NCBI RefSeq assembly: GCF_937871615.1
Contig: NZ_CALMPA010000021.1
Span: 1 to 64,000, forward strand
Origin: an uncultured Sphingomonas sp.
GTDB taxonomy: Bacteria > Pseudomonadota > Alphaproteobacteria > Sphingomonadales > Sphingomonadaceae
Direction of reading: 5' to 3'
Length of the DNA stretch: 64,000 bases
Shown here: positions 50,910-59,167 of the stretch, piece after piece
How the letters are laid out: each line of letters begins with the position of its first letter
Numbering within the stretch: the first letter of the stretch is position 1
Program-made: the position numbers and the translations under genes
Notes under the pieces: model-generated
Told to the model about the DNA's origin: nothing
Databases searched by the model: none
What the model saw: only the letters and a program-made list of their open reading frames with translations

Positions 50910-52169
50910 TCAATACGTCTGGGCGTTGGGCGCCAGGCCGATCAGCGAGCGCCCGTGAAGCTCCGCGGCGCCGTCCTTGTCGTAAACGATATGGTTCGAC
51001 ATCACGTTCACGTCGCGCAGGTAGCGTTGCATCGGGTTGCTCCGCAGATGGGAGCTGGCGCCGCTCGCCTCCGCCACCATCATGATCGCGTGGCGGCACA
51101 GCTCCATCGCCTGCGCGATCTGCAACCGCATCCGCGAACGCTGTTCGAAATCGGCGCGCTTTTCCGGCGTGGCGAGCGCGATATTGCTGTTCAGCGCATC
51201 TCGCAGCAGCAATTCCGCCGTCCGCGCCATCACGCTGGCATTGGCGAGGCGCATCTGCGCCGCCGGCTTTTCGGACTGGGTGATATTGGTGCCCATCACC
51301 ATGCGCTCGGCGAGTTGCTCGCGGAACAGCGACACCGCCGCCCGCGCCGCGCCGACGCCGGAGATCGCCGCGGTCACGCCGAGCAACGGCAGCATCGGCT
51401 GGCGATAGATCGGGTTATCGTACAGCCGCGAGCCATGGGCGGTGCCGGCGCGCATCTCCGCCATGTCCATCGTGCGATGCTCGGGGATGAAAACATCCTC
51501 GATCAGGAGATCGTGGCTGCCCGTCCCCTCCATGCCGTCGATATGCCAGGTGTCGAGCACGGTGACCTGCTCGGTCGGCAACGCGCAGAACAGCACCACA
51601 TTGGCCGGGCCGTCGACGATCATGTTGGCGACCAGCACCCAATCCGAATGCATGACGCCGGTGCCCCATTTCCAGCGCCCGGTGATGCGATAACCGCCAT
51701 CGACCTTCACTGCCTTTCCCGGCGGGGCGGTGGCGCCCGGCGCGATCACATAAGGAACGCGATCGCCATCGAGCGTGCCGAACACCTCGTCCTGAAACTG
51801 TTCCGGAAACTGGGTGAGCATCCAATTGTGTTCGACGCAGAAAGCGGTGACCCAGCCGGTTGACGGGCAGCCTTCGCTCAGCGGCAACATCGCATCAATG
51901 AAGCTGTCCGCATCGAATTCCAGCCCGCCATATTTCTTGGGGATGAAATGATAGAAGCAGCCGGTCTTGCGGATTTCGTTCCACACCGATTCGATCGGAT
52001 GGCGCGCGCGCTCGCACTCCGCGGCATGGGCGGCGAGCAGCGGCTTCAGCGCGGTGGTGCGGCGGATCAGCTCCTGCGGCGTCAGGCTCGCGAGATCGCC
52101 ACGGGTCAGAAAATCATCGTTGGCGGGGATGAAGGGCTGAACCCTGGGGGCGGACGCGGCACTGCTCAT
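50910..52169 (-). CDS. Acyl-CoA-dehydrogenase-fold flavin monooxygenase (group D, HsaA/HpaC2-like)
   Basis: A 419-residue protein with the acyl-CoA dehydrogenase fold but monooxygenase-type features: KKYGGLEFDADSFIDAMLPLSEGCPSTGWV, GGYRITGRWKWGTGVMHSDWVL and a C-terminal SSHLRSNPMQRYLRDVNVMSNH, as in HsaA and 4-hydroxyphenylacetate monooxygenase oxygenases. The acyl-CoA dehydrogenase catalytic Glu segment is absent. It would use reduced flavin from a separate reductase, possibly the one at 27,613-28,191, to hydroxylate an aromatic or activated substrate. AGGAG is six bases before the second of two adjacent ATGs, chosen here. Site 9 is upstream. Confidence 0.85.
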   Translation of the reverse strand: MSSAASAPRVQPFIPANDDFLTRGDLASLTPQELIRRTTALKPLLAAHAAECERARHPIESVWNEIRKTGCFYHFIPKKYGGLEFDADSFIDAMLPLSEGCPSTGWVTAFCVEHNWMLTQFPEQFQDEVFGTLDGDRVPYVIAPGATAPPGKAVKVDGGYRITGRWKWGTGVMHSDWVLVANMIVDGPANVVLFCALPTEQVTVLDTWHIDGMEGTGSHDLLIEDVFIPEHRTMDMAEMRAGTAHGSRLYDNPIYRQPMLPLLGVTAAISGVGAARAAVSLFREQLAERMVMGTNITQSEKPAAQMRLANASVMARTAELLLRDALNSNIALATPEKRADFEQRSRMRLQIAQAMELCRHAIMMVAEASGASSHLRSNPMQRYLRDVNVMSNHIVYDKDGAAELHGRSLIGLAPNAQTY

Positions 52170-52251
52170 CATGCTCTCCTGACACTATCTTTCGTCATAC
52201 CCCTTCGCACGGGGCCTGAGTCGATATTGTCAGGTTGCCTGCCTAATTACA

Positions 52252-52265
52252 ATTAGAAATCTAAC
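52252..52265. promoter_or_regulatory. Island operator site 9 (ATTAG-AAAT-CTAAC)
   Basis: Between the DUF3237 protein 2 stop and the monooxygenase start, about 80 bases upstream of the latter. Both halves differ from the consensus at one outer base only. Confidence 0.65.
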
Positions 52266-52283
52266 TGATCCGCCGCATCGACC

Positions 52284-52772
52284 CTACAGCATCTCGTAAA
52301 CGTCATATTCCACCGCGCCGCCGACCGACGCGCCGATCGCCACCGTGACGATATCGTTGAGCCACTGATAATCGGGATGCCCGGTTTCGAAGACCGGCGC
52401 GGTGCGGAAATAGACCTGCGCATGATCCTCCGCCGTCTTCGGCCCGCCGCGCCGGATGAGTTCGCGCACCTTGTCCAGCGGGCGCAGCACGCCGCGATAT
52501 GAGGCGTAGATCAGCGCGCCATCATGCGTTTCCAGCGTGACCCGCGCGTCGAGCCGCAGCACGCCGCGATCATCGAACGTCGCCCAATCGCCGCCGCCCG
52601 GCAGTACCCTGCCGGAAAGGCGATCGCCCTTCACGATCCCGCCCGTCAGCGCCGCGATCATCCGCGTGCCGAAATGGCCGCGGCCGACCATCTGCTGAGG
52701 CTCGGAAAACTCCGCGCGATAGGAGCAGAGATACGCGAAACGCGGCTCCAGCATCGGGATGTTACGGGTCAC
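52284..52772 (-). CDS. DUF3237 (UPF0311) protein 2
   Basis: A 162-residue DUF3237 protein with GGIVKGDRLSGRVLPGGGDW, LDARVTLETHDGALIYASYRG and YFRTAPVFETGHPDYQWLND. It is a diverged paralogue of protein 1 at 38,517-39,011 with the same family blocks. The GTG start at 52,772 follows AGGAG by eight bases. It lies upstream of the monooxygenase on the same strand, suggesting it binds or processes a compound made or used by that enzyme. Confidence 0.87.
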   Translation of the reverse strand: MTRNIPMLEPRFAYLCSYRAEFSEPQQMVGRGHFGTRMIAALTGGIVKGDRLSGRVLPGGGDWATFDDRGVLRLDARVTLETHDGALIYASYRGVLRPLDKVRELIRRGGPKTAEDHAQVYFRTAPVFETGHPDYQWLNDIVTVAIGASVGGAVEYDVYEML

Positions 52773-52882
52773 GCGCGTCTCTCCTGCCTGTTCGGTTCGG
52801 CGGAGGCTCGATCTCCTCGACCATGCGGCATCGCGCCACCTGGCTGGATACGATCGTAAAAACCATTGGCCGACCGAGTTTG

Positions 52883-52896
52883 CTTCGAATACTAAC
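52883..52896. promoter_or_regulatory. Island operator site 10 (CTTCG-AATA-CTAAC)
   Basis: In the 233-base divergent gap between DUF3237 protein 2 (start 52,772) and marR 3 (start 53,006). The left half repeats the CTTCG variant of site 4. The rest of this gap holds no gene I can support. Confidence 0.6.
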
Positions 52897-53005
52897 TACA
52901 TATGGCGCAGCCGATCCGTCAAGCGCGGGCGGCCGCGTTGCTAGCGTGTGGCCCCGCTCCTACAGGCGATAGGGCGAGGCACGACGACAAGGTGACGAAC
53001 CGATC

Positions 53006-53530
53006 ATGACGGCGGAACAGGATTGCATCGAAAAGCCAGCCACGCCCGGCGGTGGCGACGACACGCTCCCGATGCTGATGATGAATCTGGTTCGCGCGGT
53101 CTATTGGTATGACGAAGCGTTGCAGGCCGCGCTCCGCCGCGCCGGCTGGCCGCCCGTCACCCGTATGCAATCCATGCTGTTCGCCAATATCGCCAACGGG
53201 GTGACTCGCCCCGCGCGGCTCGCGCACAATCTGGGCATGACCCGCCAGTCGATGGGCCAGATGATCGACGAACTGGTGCGGCGCAGGATTCTGCTCGTCA
53301 CGCCCGATCCCGCCGATGGCCGCGCGAGCATCGTGCGGTTCAGCCCCGAGGGACGGGCACTGACCAGCGCGGCGCGCGCAACCATGCGCGCGATCGAGCG
53401 TGAACTTGCCGAGCGGCTGGGGCCAGCGGCCGCCGAACAACTCGAAACCCTGCTGGCGCGCGACTGGGGGGCGCCCCCGGATGTCGCGGCGCCACCCAAC
53501 GAACCGACCGACAAGGAGAAAATCATATGA
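53006..53530 (+). CDS. MarR-family transcriptional regulator 3
   Basis: A 174-residue MarR protein with RPARLAHNLGMTRQSMGQMIDELVRRRIL as the helix-turn-helix and the wing DPADGRASIVRFSPEG. Its N-terminal helix (LVRAVYWYDEALQAALRRAGWPPVTRMQSMLF) resembles that of MarR 2 (FQRFCWLDEGLQARVHDRGWP, ISRAQSMVMV), so the two are probably paralogues with similar DNA targets. It overlaps the acyl-CoA dehydrogenase start in an ATGA. The site 10 operator upstream fits autoregulation. Confidence 0.88.
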   Translation: MTAEQDCIEKPATPGGGDDTLPMLMMNLVRAVYWYDEALQAALRRAGWPPVTRMQSMLFANIANGVTRPARLAHNLGMTRQSMGQMIDELVRRRILLVTPDPADGRASIVRFSPEGRALTSAARATMRAIERELAERLGPAAAEQLETLLARDWGAPPDVAAPPNEPTDKEKII

Positions 53531-54702
53531 GCATCGGAATCGACAAGGCGCTGGAGATCGCCGATCGCGTCGAGCATTTCGTGCGCGAGGTGATCGTGCC
53601 CTATGAACAGGATTCCCGCCGCGATCACCATGATTGCCCGACCGACGAACTCGTCATGGAAATGCGCGAAAAGGCGCGTGCGGCGGGCGTGCTCACCCCG
53701 CACATCCTGTCCGACGGCAGCCATCTGTCGCAGCGCGAAACGGCGATCGTGCTGGAACGCACCGGCCTGTCGCCGCTCGGCCCGCTCGCCTGCAACACCG
53801 GCGCGCCGGACGAGGGCAATATGTATCTGCTCGGCAAGGTCGGCAGCCCGGAGATCAAGGAGCGTTTCCTGAAGCAACTCGTGGAAGGCCGCTCGCGCTC
53901 CGCCTTCTTCATGACCGAGCCGGCAGCGGAGGGGGGCGCGGGCTCAGACCCCTCGATGATGCTCACCACCTGCCGCCCGGACGGCAATCACTGGGTGATC
54001 GACGGGCGCAAGGCGTTCATCACCGGCGCGGCCGGCGCGAAGGTCGGCATCATCATGGCAAAGGCCGATGAAGGCGCGTGCATGTTCCTCGTCGACCTGC
54101 CCGATCCGGCGATCACGATCGAGCGCGTGCCGAACACGATCGACAGCTCGATGCCCGGCGGCCACGCCACGATCCGCATCAACCAGCTCCGCGTCCCCGC
54201 CGATCAGATGCTGGGGCAGGCGGGCGAAGGCTTCAAATACGCCCAGATTCGCCTGTCCCCGGCGCGCCTGTCGCATTGTATGCGCTGGTATGGCGCGTGC
54301 GTGCGCGCGAACGAGATCGCCACCAATTACGCCTGCCGCCGCCAGGCGTTCGGCAAGGCGCTGGTCGATCACGAGGGCGTCGGCTTCATGCTGGCGGAAA
54401 ATCTGATCGACCTGAAACAGGCCGAATTGATGATCGACTGGTGCGCGAGCGTGCTCGACACCGGCGCGCTCGGCACGGCGGAAAGCTCGATGGCGAAAGT
54501 CGCGGTATCCGAGGCGCTGATGCGCATCGCCGATCGCTGCGTGCAGGTGATGGGCGGCAGCGGGGTGACCGGCGACACGATCGTCGAGCAGGTGTTCCGC
54601 GAAGTCCGCGCGTTCCGCATCTATGACGGCCCGACCGAGGTTCACAAATGGAGCCTCGCCAAGAAGGTGAAGCGCGACTGGAAGGCCGCCCACGGCGGCT
54701 GA
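53527..54702 (+). CDS. Acyl-CoA dehydrogenase with Asp at the usual catalytic Glu position
   Basis: A 391-residue acyl-CoA dehydrogenase: FFMTEPAAEGGAGSD, GRKAFITGAAGAK, MPGGHATIRI and GGSGVTGDTIVEQVFREVRAF. At the base position of medium-chain enzymes (YEGT) it has D367 in RIYDGPTEVHK, as in ACAD10/11-like and some bacterial relatives. It probably desaturates or eliminates from a CoA ester of the island pathway. Translation is coupled to marR 3. A 27-base inverted repeat follows the stop. Confidence 0.87.
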   Translation: MSIGIDKALEIADRVEHFVREVIVPYEQDSRRDHHDCPTDELVMEMREKARAAGVLTPHILSDGSHLSQRETAIVLERTGLSPLGPLACNTGAPDEGNMYLLGKVGSPEIKERFLKQLVEGRSRSAFFMTEPAAEGGAGSDPSMMLTTCRPDGNHWVIDGRKAFITGAAGAKVGIIMAKADEGACMFLVDLPDPAITIERVPNTIDSSMPGGHATIRINQLRVPADQMLGQAGEGFKYAQIRLSPARLSHCMRWYGACVRANEIATNYACRRQAFGKALVDHEGVGFMLAENLIDLKQAELMIDWCASVLDTGALGTAESSMAKVAVSEALMRIADRCVQVMGGSGVTGDTIVEQVFREVRAFRIYDGPTEVHKWSLAKKVKRDWKAAHGG

Positions 54703-54718
54703 GTTGTATCGCGCGGCG

Positions 54719-54788
54719 CCGGCCCGCTCCCCCACCCGGCCTCCCGCAGCATATCCTTGATGGGAGGCCGGGTGGGGGAGCGGGCCGG
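54719..54788. repeat. Long perfect inverted repeat (probable terminator hairpin)
   Basis: Arms 54719-54745 and 54762-54788 are perfect 27-base inverted copies (for example GCTCCCCCACCCGG and CCGGGTGGGGGAGC) around a 16-base loop. It lies between the convergent acyl-CoA dehydrogenase and DUF1501 genes and marks the right edge of the catabolic island. There is no T run. Confidence 0.7.
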
Positions 54789-54816
54789 GGCCGACTCTGC
54801 AAACAGCTCGCGCCGC

Positions 54817-56025
54817 TCAGATCAGGTGCAGATCGCGCGGCTTCGCGTTGGGGAACAGGCTGTTGAGCCGGTCCGCTCCCAGCCCGTATTGCCGCGCGAC
54901 GATCCCGCCGATCAGCGCGCGATAATCGGTCAGCACCGGCAGATCGCGCGCCTGATTGAGCGTCGCGGGCGAGAGCGCGACCTGCTCGCCCGCCAGCCGC
55001 CCGCCGGAGACACCGCCGCCCATCACCCAATAGATGCTGCCATGGCCGTGATCGGTGCCCTTGTCCCCGTTCTCGCGGAAGGTGCGGCCGAATTCGGATA
55101 CCACCACCACGGTCGTGCCGCGCCACGCCGCCGGCCCGATCGCTTCGGCGAACCCGGCCAGCCCGCGCCCCAGTTCACCGATCCGGTCGGCGAGATAGCC
55201 GGTCGCGCCGCCCTGATTGACGTGCGTATCCCACCCGCCGACATCGACGAAGGCGAGGTTGAACTGATCGCGCATCAACGTGCCGATCCGGCTGGCCGAC
55301 AGCGCGAAGCCCCTGGCGCTCACCGCCCCCCGGCTCGCCGCCTTCATCTCCTCATCGAGCGTGCGATATACCGTGTCGCGGACCGCGAACCCTTCCGCCA
55401 CGGAGCGCGAGAGCGCGGGCTGGGTGGCGTACATGCCCTCGATCAGCTTCGCCTGCCGCTGGTCGATCGGCTTGCCGACATTGGCGAGCGCAAGGTTCGG
55501 CACCGGCGATGCCCCGCCCCGGAAGCACAGCGGCAATTGATCGGTGAAGGCGATCGGCTTGTCGCCACGCCCGAGCAGGCCGGCCAGCCGCGCCATGAAG
55601 CCCGATCCGTAATCGCGATGCCCGCCGATCGGCTGCCCCAGTTCGATCGTGTCCTGCGTCTCGAAATGGCTGCGCGTCATGTCGTCGGTGCCGGCAAACG
55701 GCACGAAGGCGATCTGGCGTTGCTGCCACAATGGCAGGATGCTGTCCTTCAGCGCGGGGTGCAGGCTCCAGTCCGCATCTAGCGGCAGCGGCGCCCTGGG
55801 ATCGTTCGGATCGGGCTTGCCCAGCGCGATCGTCGGGCGGGCCTGATGATAGAAGTCGCTGGCCGTAGGCGCGATCACATTGGTCGCGTCATAGGCGCCG
55901 CGCAGGAACACCACGAGCAGCCGGCTCCCGGCCTGCGGCGCGGCGAACGCCCGCCCCGCGATCACGAACGGCGCGGCGGCGGCGGCCCCTATCAGCAGAT
56001 CGCGGCGATGGATGTGCGGCAACAT
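54817..56025 (-). CDS. DUF1501 protein, exported
   Basis: A 402-residue alkaline-phosphatase/sulfatase-fold protein with a Tat-like signal (HRRDLLIGAAAAAPF) and the family blocks VVFLRGAYDATN, HFETQDTIELG, VDVGGWDTHVNQGG and VVVVSEFGRTFRENGDKGTDHGHGS (in separate strands). The function is unknown; it is nearly always paired with DUF1800, and the pair is thought to act in the periplasm on polysaccharide or envelope material. GAGGAGG precedes the ATG at 56,025. It is 17 bases downstream of the DUF1800 gene. Confidence 0.9.
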   Translation of the reverse strand: MLPHIHRRDLLIGAAAAAPFVIAGRAFAAPQAGSRLLVVFLRGAYDATNVIAPTASDFYHQARPTIALGKPDPNDPRAPLPLDADWSLHPALKDSILPLWQQRQIAFVPFAGTDDMTRSHFETQDTIELGQPIGGHRDYGSGFMARLAGLLGRGDKPIAFTDQLPLCFRGGASPVPNLALANVGKPIDQRQAKLIEGMYATQPALSRSVAEGFAVRDTVYRTLDEEMKAASRGAVSARGFALSASRIGTLMRDQFNLAFVDVGGWDTHVNQGGATGYLADRIGELGRGLAGFAEAIGPAAWRGTTVVVVSEFGRTFRENGDKGTDHGHGSIYWVMGGGVSGGRLAGEQVALSPATLNQARDLPVLTDYRALIGGIVARQYGLGADRLNSLFPNAKPRDLHLI

Positions 56026-56042
56026 GGCGGCCTCCTCGGGCG

Positions 56043-57557
56043 CTAACGGTGCATGAACTCGGGGGAGGACAGGAACAGCCCGTTCCATTCCTGCGGCGTA
56101 TTGGCCTGCGCCAGCGCGGCACGGGTCGGCTGGGCGAGCGTGTCTTGCAGGCCATTGAAATATAGCGCGTTCTGCAATTGCGGAAAGGCGGGCAGATCGG
56201 CTTTGGCATCGGGCGCGCGGAACAGGCCATAGGCGCCGCCGCCGATCTGCCGCGCGATATCGAAGCGCGTCGCCATCTGGCCGGGGCCGGACCAGGCGGC
56301 GGAATGGAGATCATAACCATCGGGCGTCTCGTGATTATACGACCCCTGCCCCATGCGATTGAGCCAGTTGATTACCGGCTGCGCGTTGAGGATCACGCGA
56401 TCGCCATAGGTCAGCCGCACCGCCGAGATCGCATAATGGATCGGATCCTTGAACGCCTTGCCCAGCGACGCGGCAAATTCCGGCGAGCGGATCATCACCC
56501 GCATCACCTGCGCGATATCGCCGTGGCTGTGCTGGAAGGTCTGCGCCATGCGATCGACCAGCGCGGGCGGCGGAGCGTCACCCATGAAGAAGGTCGCGAT
56601 CTGCGCCGACACATGGTGCGCCGTGGCGGGCGCGGCGGCGATCAGATCGAGCGCCTGCTCCACCTCGGCATAGCCCGTGCCCCGGATCACATGGCCAAGG
56701 AAATGCTTCTCGCCGAAATCGTGGCGCGCGGGATTGAACTCGAACAGGCCGGCGCGGAGATAGAGCGGCTGAAGCTGCGGGCGCAACCGCGGGGCATCGG
56801 GCTTCAGATCGACCCCCACGCCGGTCAGGATACGGGCCAGCTCCTGCACGTCCTGCTGGGTATAGCCGGCGCCGACGCCCATGGTGTGCAATTCCATGAT
56901 CTCGCGCGCGTAATTCTCGTTGATGTGCCCGGCGGCATTCTGATCGTTATCGAGATAGCGCAGCATCGCGGGATGGCGCAGCGTCGCTTCGAGCAGATCG
57001 CGGAAATGCCCGAATGCGTGGGCACGGATCACATCCTCATAATCGCCGACCATCGCGCGGATATCGCGTTTCTGGGCCTGCACGTTGAAATGGTTGAACC
57101 AGAACCACGTCATCTGTTCACGCAACTGATCGGGCGCGTAGAGATCGCGCAGGATCGAGCGGGTGCGCGCCTCGTTCGCCAGCGCGTTCATGCTTTTCTG
57201 ATAGGCGTCGCGCGCGGCTTTCTTCTGCTCGGGATCGGCCAGCGCATTGGCATCGCGCTGCATCGCCTGCTGCTCGACGACGATCTGCGCCAGCGGCTCG
57301 CGGCTGATCCGCATCTGCGCGATCTGCGCGGCGGCGGCGGGCGGAAGCTCGGCGGGCGGGCCGTGAAGCTGCGCGTCGAGCCAGCGCTCGCTGCCCGGCC
57401 CGACGCTTTCCGAAAGATCGGCGGCGGTCGCGCCCCAGGTCAGCCGGTTGGCCCAGGCGATCCGGTCCGCCGCCGGCGTCGCCTGCACCGGCACCGCGGC
57501 GCACAGCATCGCGATGCCGGTGATCGAACGGGCAGGCCGCGATAGTCCGAACCTCAT
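56043..57557 (-). CDS. DUF1800 protein, exported
   Basis: A 504-residue protein with a signal peptide (ITGIAMLCAAVPVQA) and DUF1800 blocks: ANRLTWGATAADL, QMTWFWFNHFNV, NENYAREIMELHTMGVGAGYTQQDVQELARILTG (in two parts, about residues 225-260) and GPGQMATRFDIA. The function is unknown; it forms an operon with DUF1501. AAAGGCAAGGG precedes the ATG at 57,557; a longer frame upstream lacks a signal peptide. The 143 bases before it should carry the promoter. Confidence 0.9.
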   Translation of the reverse strand: MRFGLSRPARSITGIAMLCAAVPVQATPAADRIAWANRLTWGATAADLSESVGPGSERWLDAQLHGPPAELPPAAAAQIAQMRISREPLAQIVVEQQAMQRDANALADPEQKKAARDAYQKSMNALANEARTRSILRDLYAPDQLREQMTWFWFNHFNVQAQKRDIRAMVGDYEDVIRAHAFGHFRDLLEATLRHPAMLRYLDNDQNAAGHINENYAREIMELHTMGVGAGYTQQDVQELARILTGVGVDLKPDAPRLRPQLQPLYLRAGLFEFNPARHDFGEKHFLGHVIRGTGYAEVEQALDLIAAAPATAHHVSAQIATFFMGDAPPPALVDRMAQTFQHSHGDIAQVMRVMIRSPEFAASLGKAFKDPIHYAISAVRLTYGDRVILNAQPVINWLNRMGQGSYNHETPDGYDLHSAAWSGPGQMATRFDIARQIGGGAYGLFRAPDAKADLPAFPQLQNALYFNGLQDTLAQPTRAALAQANTPQEWNGLFLSSPEFMHR

Positions 57558-57700
57558 CCCTTGCCTTTCGAGCGAGCGGCACACGAATCCCGCCGCAGTG
57601 CCCGGCACGTTGCGCGCATCGGGCTGAACACGCTCTGACCCGCGCATGAAAAAACCGTCATTGAATTAGCGTTTACCACGAGGCGGCGAGGCGCCCGCGT

Positions 57701-59167
57701 TCAGCAGCCGCTTCCGTCGCCCCGCGTGCATTCATGCCAGCCGCCCCCGATCGCCTGCACCAATGCGATAGAGGCGATCTGCTGATCGACCACCGCCTGA
57801 ATCTGCGCCTGCTGCGCGCTCAACGCCGCCGTCTGCGCAACCACGACCGAGGTGAAATCGACCGTTCCGGCGCGATATTGATTGTCCGCGATCGTCGCCG
57901 CGCGCGACGCCGCCTCGCTCGCCGCGATCCGGCTGCCGGTCACATCGGCGAGCACGCGCGTGGCGGCAAGATTGTCCTCCACCTGCTGGAACGCGGCCAG
58001 CGCCGTCTGGCGATAGCTTGCCACCGCCTGCTCGTATTGCGCGCGCGCCTGCAGCACCTGCCCGTGCCGCGCCCCGAAATCGAGCAGGGTCATCAGCCCG
58101 CTCAGCCCGAATGACCACAGGCTGGTGGCGGCGGAGAACAACTGGCTCACCGCGCTGCCGCTCGTCCCCGCGCTACCCGAAAGCGTGACGGCGGGGAAAT
58201 AGGCCGCGCGCTGGATGCCGATACTGGCGTTGGCCGCCGCCACCCGGCGCTCCGCCGCCGCCACGTCGGGGCGGCGTTCAAGCAAGGTCGAGGGCAGCAC
58301 GCCGGGCACCACGGGCACCACGGGCTTCCACGCCGCCGTTCCGATCGAGAAGGTCGAGGGGTTTTCGCCCGCCAGCACCGCGATGGCATGTTCCAGCAAT
58401 GCGCGCTGCCGATCGAGATCCTGCCGCGTCGCGGTCGCGTTCGATAATGTGGTCTGCGCCTGATAAACATCCGAGCGGGCGACCGTCCCCGCTTTATATT
58501 TGTTGTTCGCGATGGTCAGCGAGCGTTGGTAATCCGCGATCGAACGATCGAGCAGCACCCGCTGCGCCTCGATCCCGCGCAACTGGATGTAATTGGTCGC
58601 CAGTTCGCCCTGCGCCGAAAGGGTGGCGTTGGCGAGATCGCCGGCGCTCGCCTGCGCATTGGCCTTCGCCTGCGACACGGCATTGCCGAGCTTGCCCCAC
58701 AAATCCGGCTCCCAACTGCCGCCGATGCTGAGCGCGAAACGCGAGCCGGATGTGGTGACGGTGGGGGTGCCCGCGCCAGTGCCCGTACCCGTGCCGCCCC
58801 CAACGCTCGTCGCCGTGCCACCCGTGAAAGCGCCCGAATGCTGCGCGCTCGTCGAGCCGGTGATGGTGGGGAACAGCGCCGAGCGCTGCACCATCACCAG
58901 CGCGCGCGCCGCCTGATAGGCCGCGCGCGCGGCGGCGACATTCTGGTTGGTAACCACCACCTTGCGCTCCAGCGCATCTAGCGCCGGATCGTTGAACAGG
59001 CGCCACCATTCGCCGCGCGCCGCCGCATCATCTGGCTTGGCGACGCCCCAGCCCGGCGCTTCCTTGAACGACGCAGGGATCGCGACGGTGGTGGGCACGC
59101 GATAGGCTGGCGCCATGCTGCACCCGGCGAGCAGCAGGGCGGCGGCGGCGGGCAGGACACGCTTCAT
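57701..59167 (-). CDS. Outer-membrane factor lipoprotein of an RND efflux pump (OprM/NodT family)
   Basis: A 488-residue TolC-fold lipoprotein. The lipobox LLLAGC puts the acylated Cys at residue 16, then PAYRVPTTVAIPASF, and two repeats typical of the family each with an L-G-G/S-x-W-E-P-D-L-W-G-like block and RRPDVAAAERRVAAANASIG. A Gly/Thr-rich stretch (about residues 118-142) lies where an extracellular barrel loop is expected. Its start overlaps the MdtC-like stop in an ATGA. Confidence 0.93.
   Translation of the reverse strand: MKRVLPAAAALLLAGCSMAPAYRVPTTVAIPASFKEAPGWGVAKPDDAAARGEWWRLFNDPALDALERKVVVTNQNVAAARAAYQAARALVMVQRSALFPTITGSTSAQHSGAFTGGTATSVGGGTGTGTGAGTPTVTTSGSRFALSIGGSWEPDLWGKLGNAVSQAKANAQASAGDLANATLSAQGELATNYIQLRGIEAQRVLLDRSIADYQRSLTIANNKYKAGTVARSDVYQAQTTLSNATATRQDLDRQRALLEHAIAVLAGENPSTFSIGTAAWKPVVPVVPGVLPSTLLERRPDVAAAERRVAAANASIGIQRAAYFPAVTLSGSAGTSGSAVSQLFSAATSLWSFGLSGLMTLLDFGARHGQVLQARAQYEQAVASYRQTALAAFQQVEDNLAATRVLADVTGSRIAASEAASRAATIADNQYRAGTVDFTSVVVAQTAALSAQQAQIQAVVDQQIASIALVQAIGGGWHECTRGDGSGC

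Noticed and set aside
27582-52896. Reading the TTAG/CTAA sites as CtrA binding sites
   Set aside because: CtrA sites have TTAA-N7-TTAA; these have CTTAG-N4-CTAAG with four-base spacing, and they lie at catabolic rather than cell-cycle genes.
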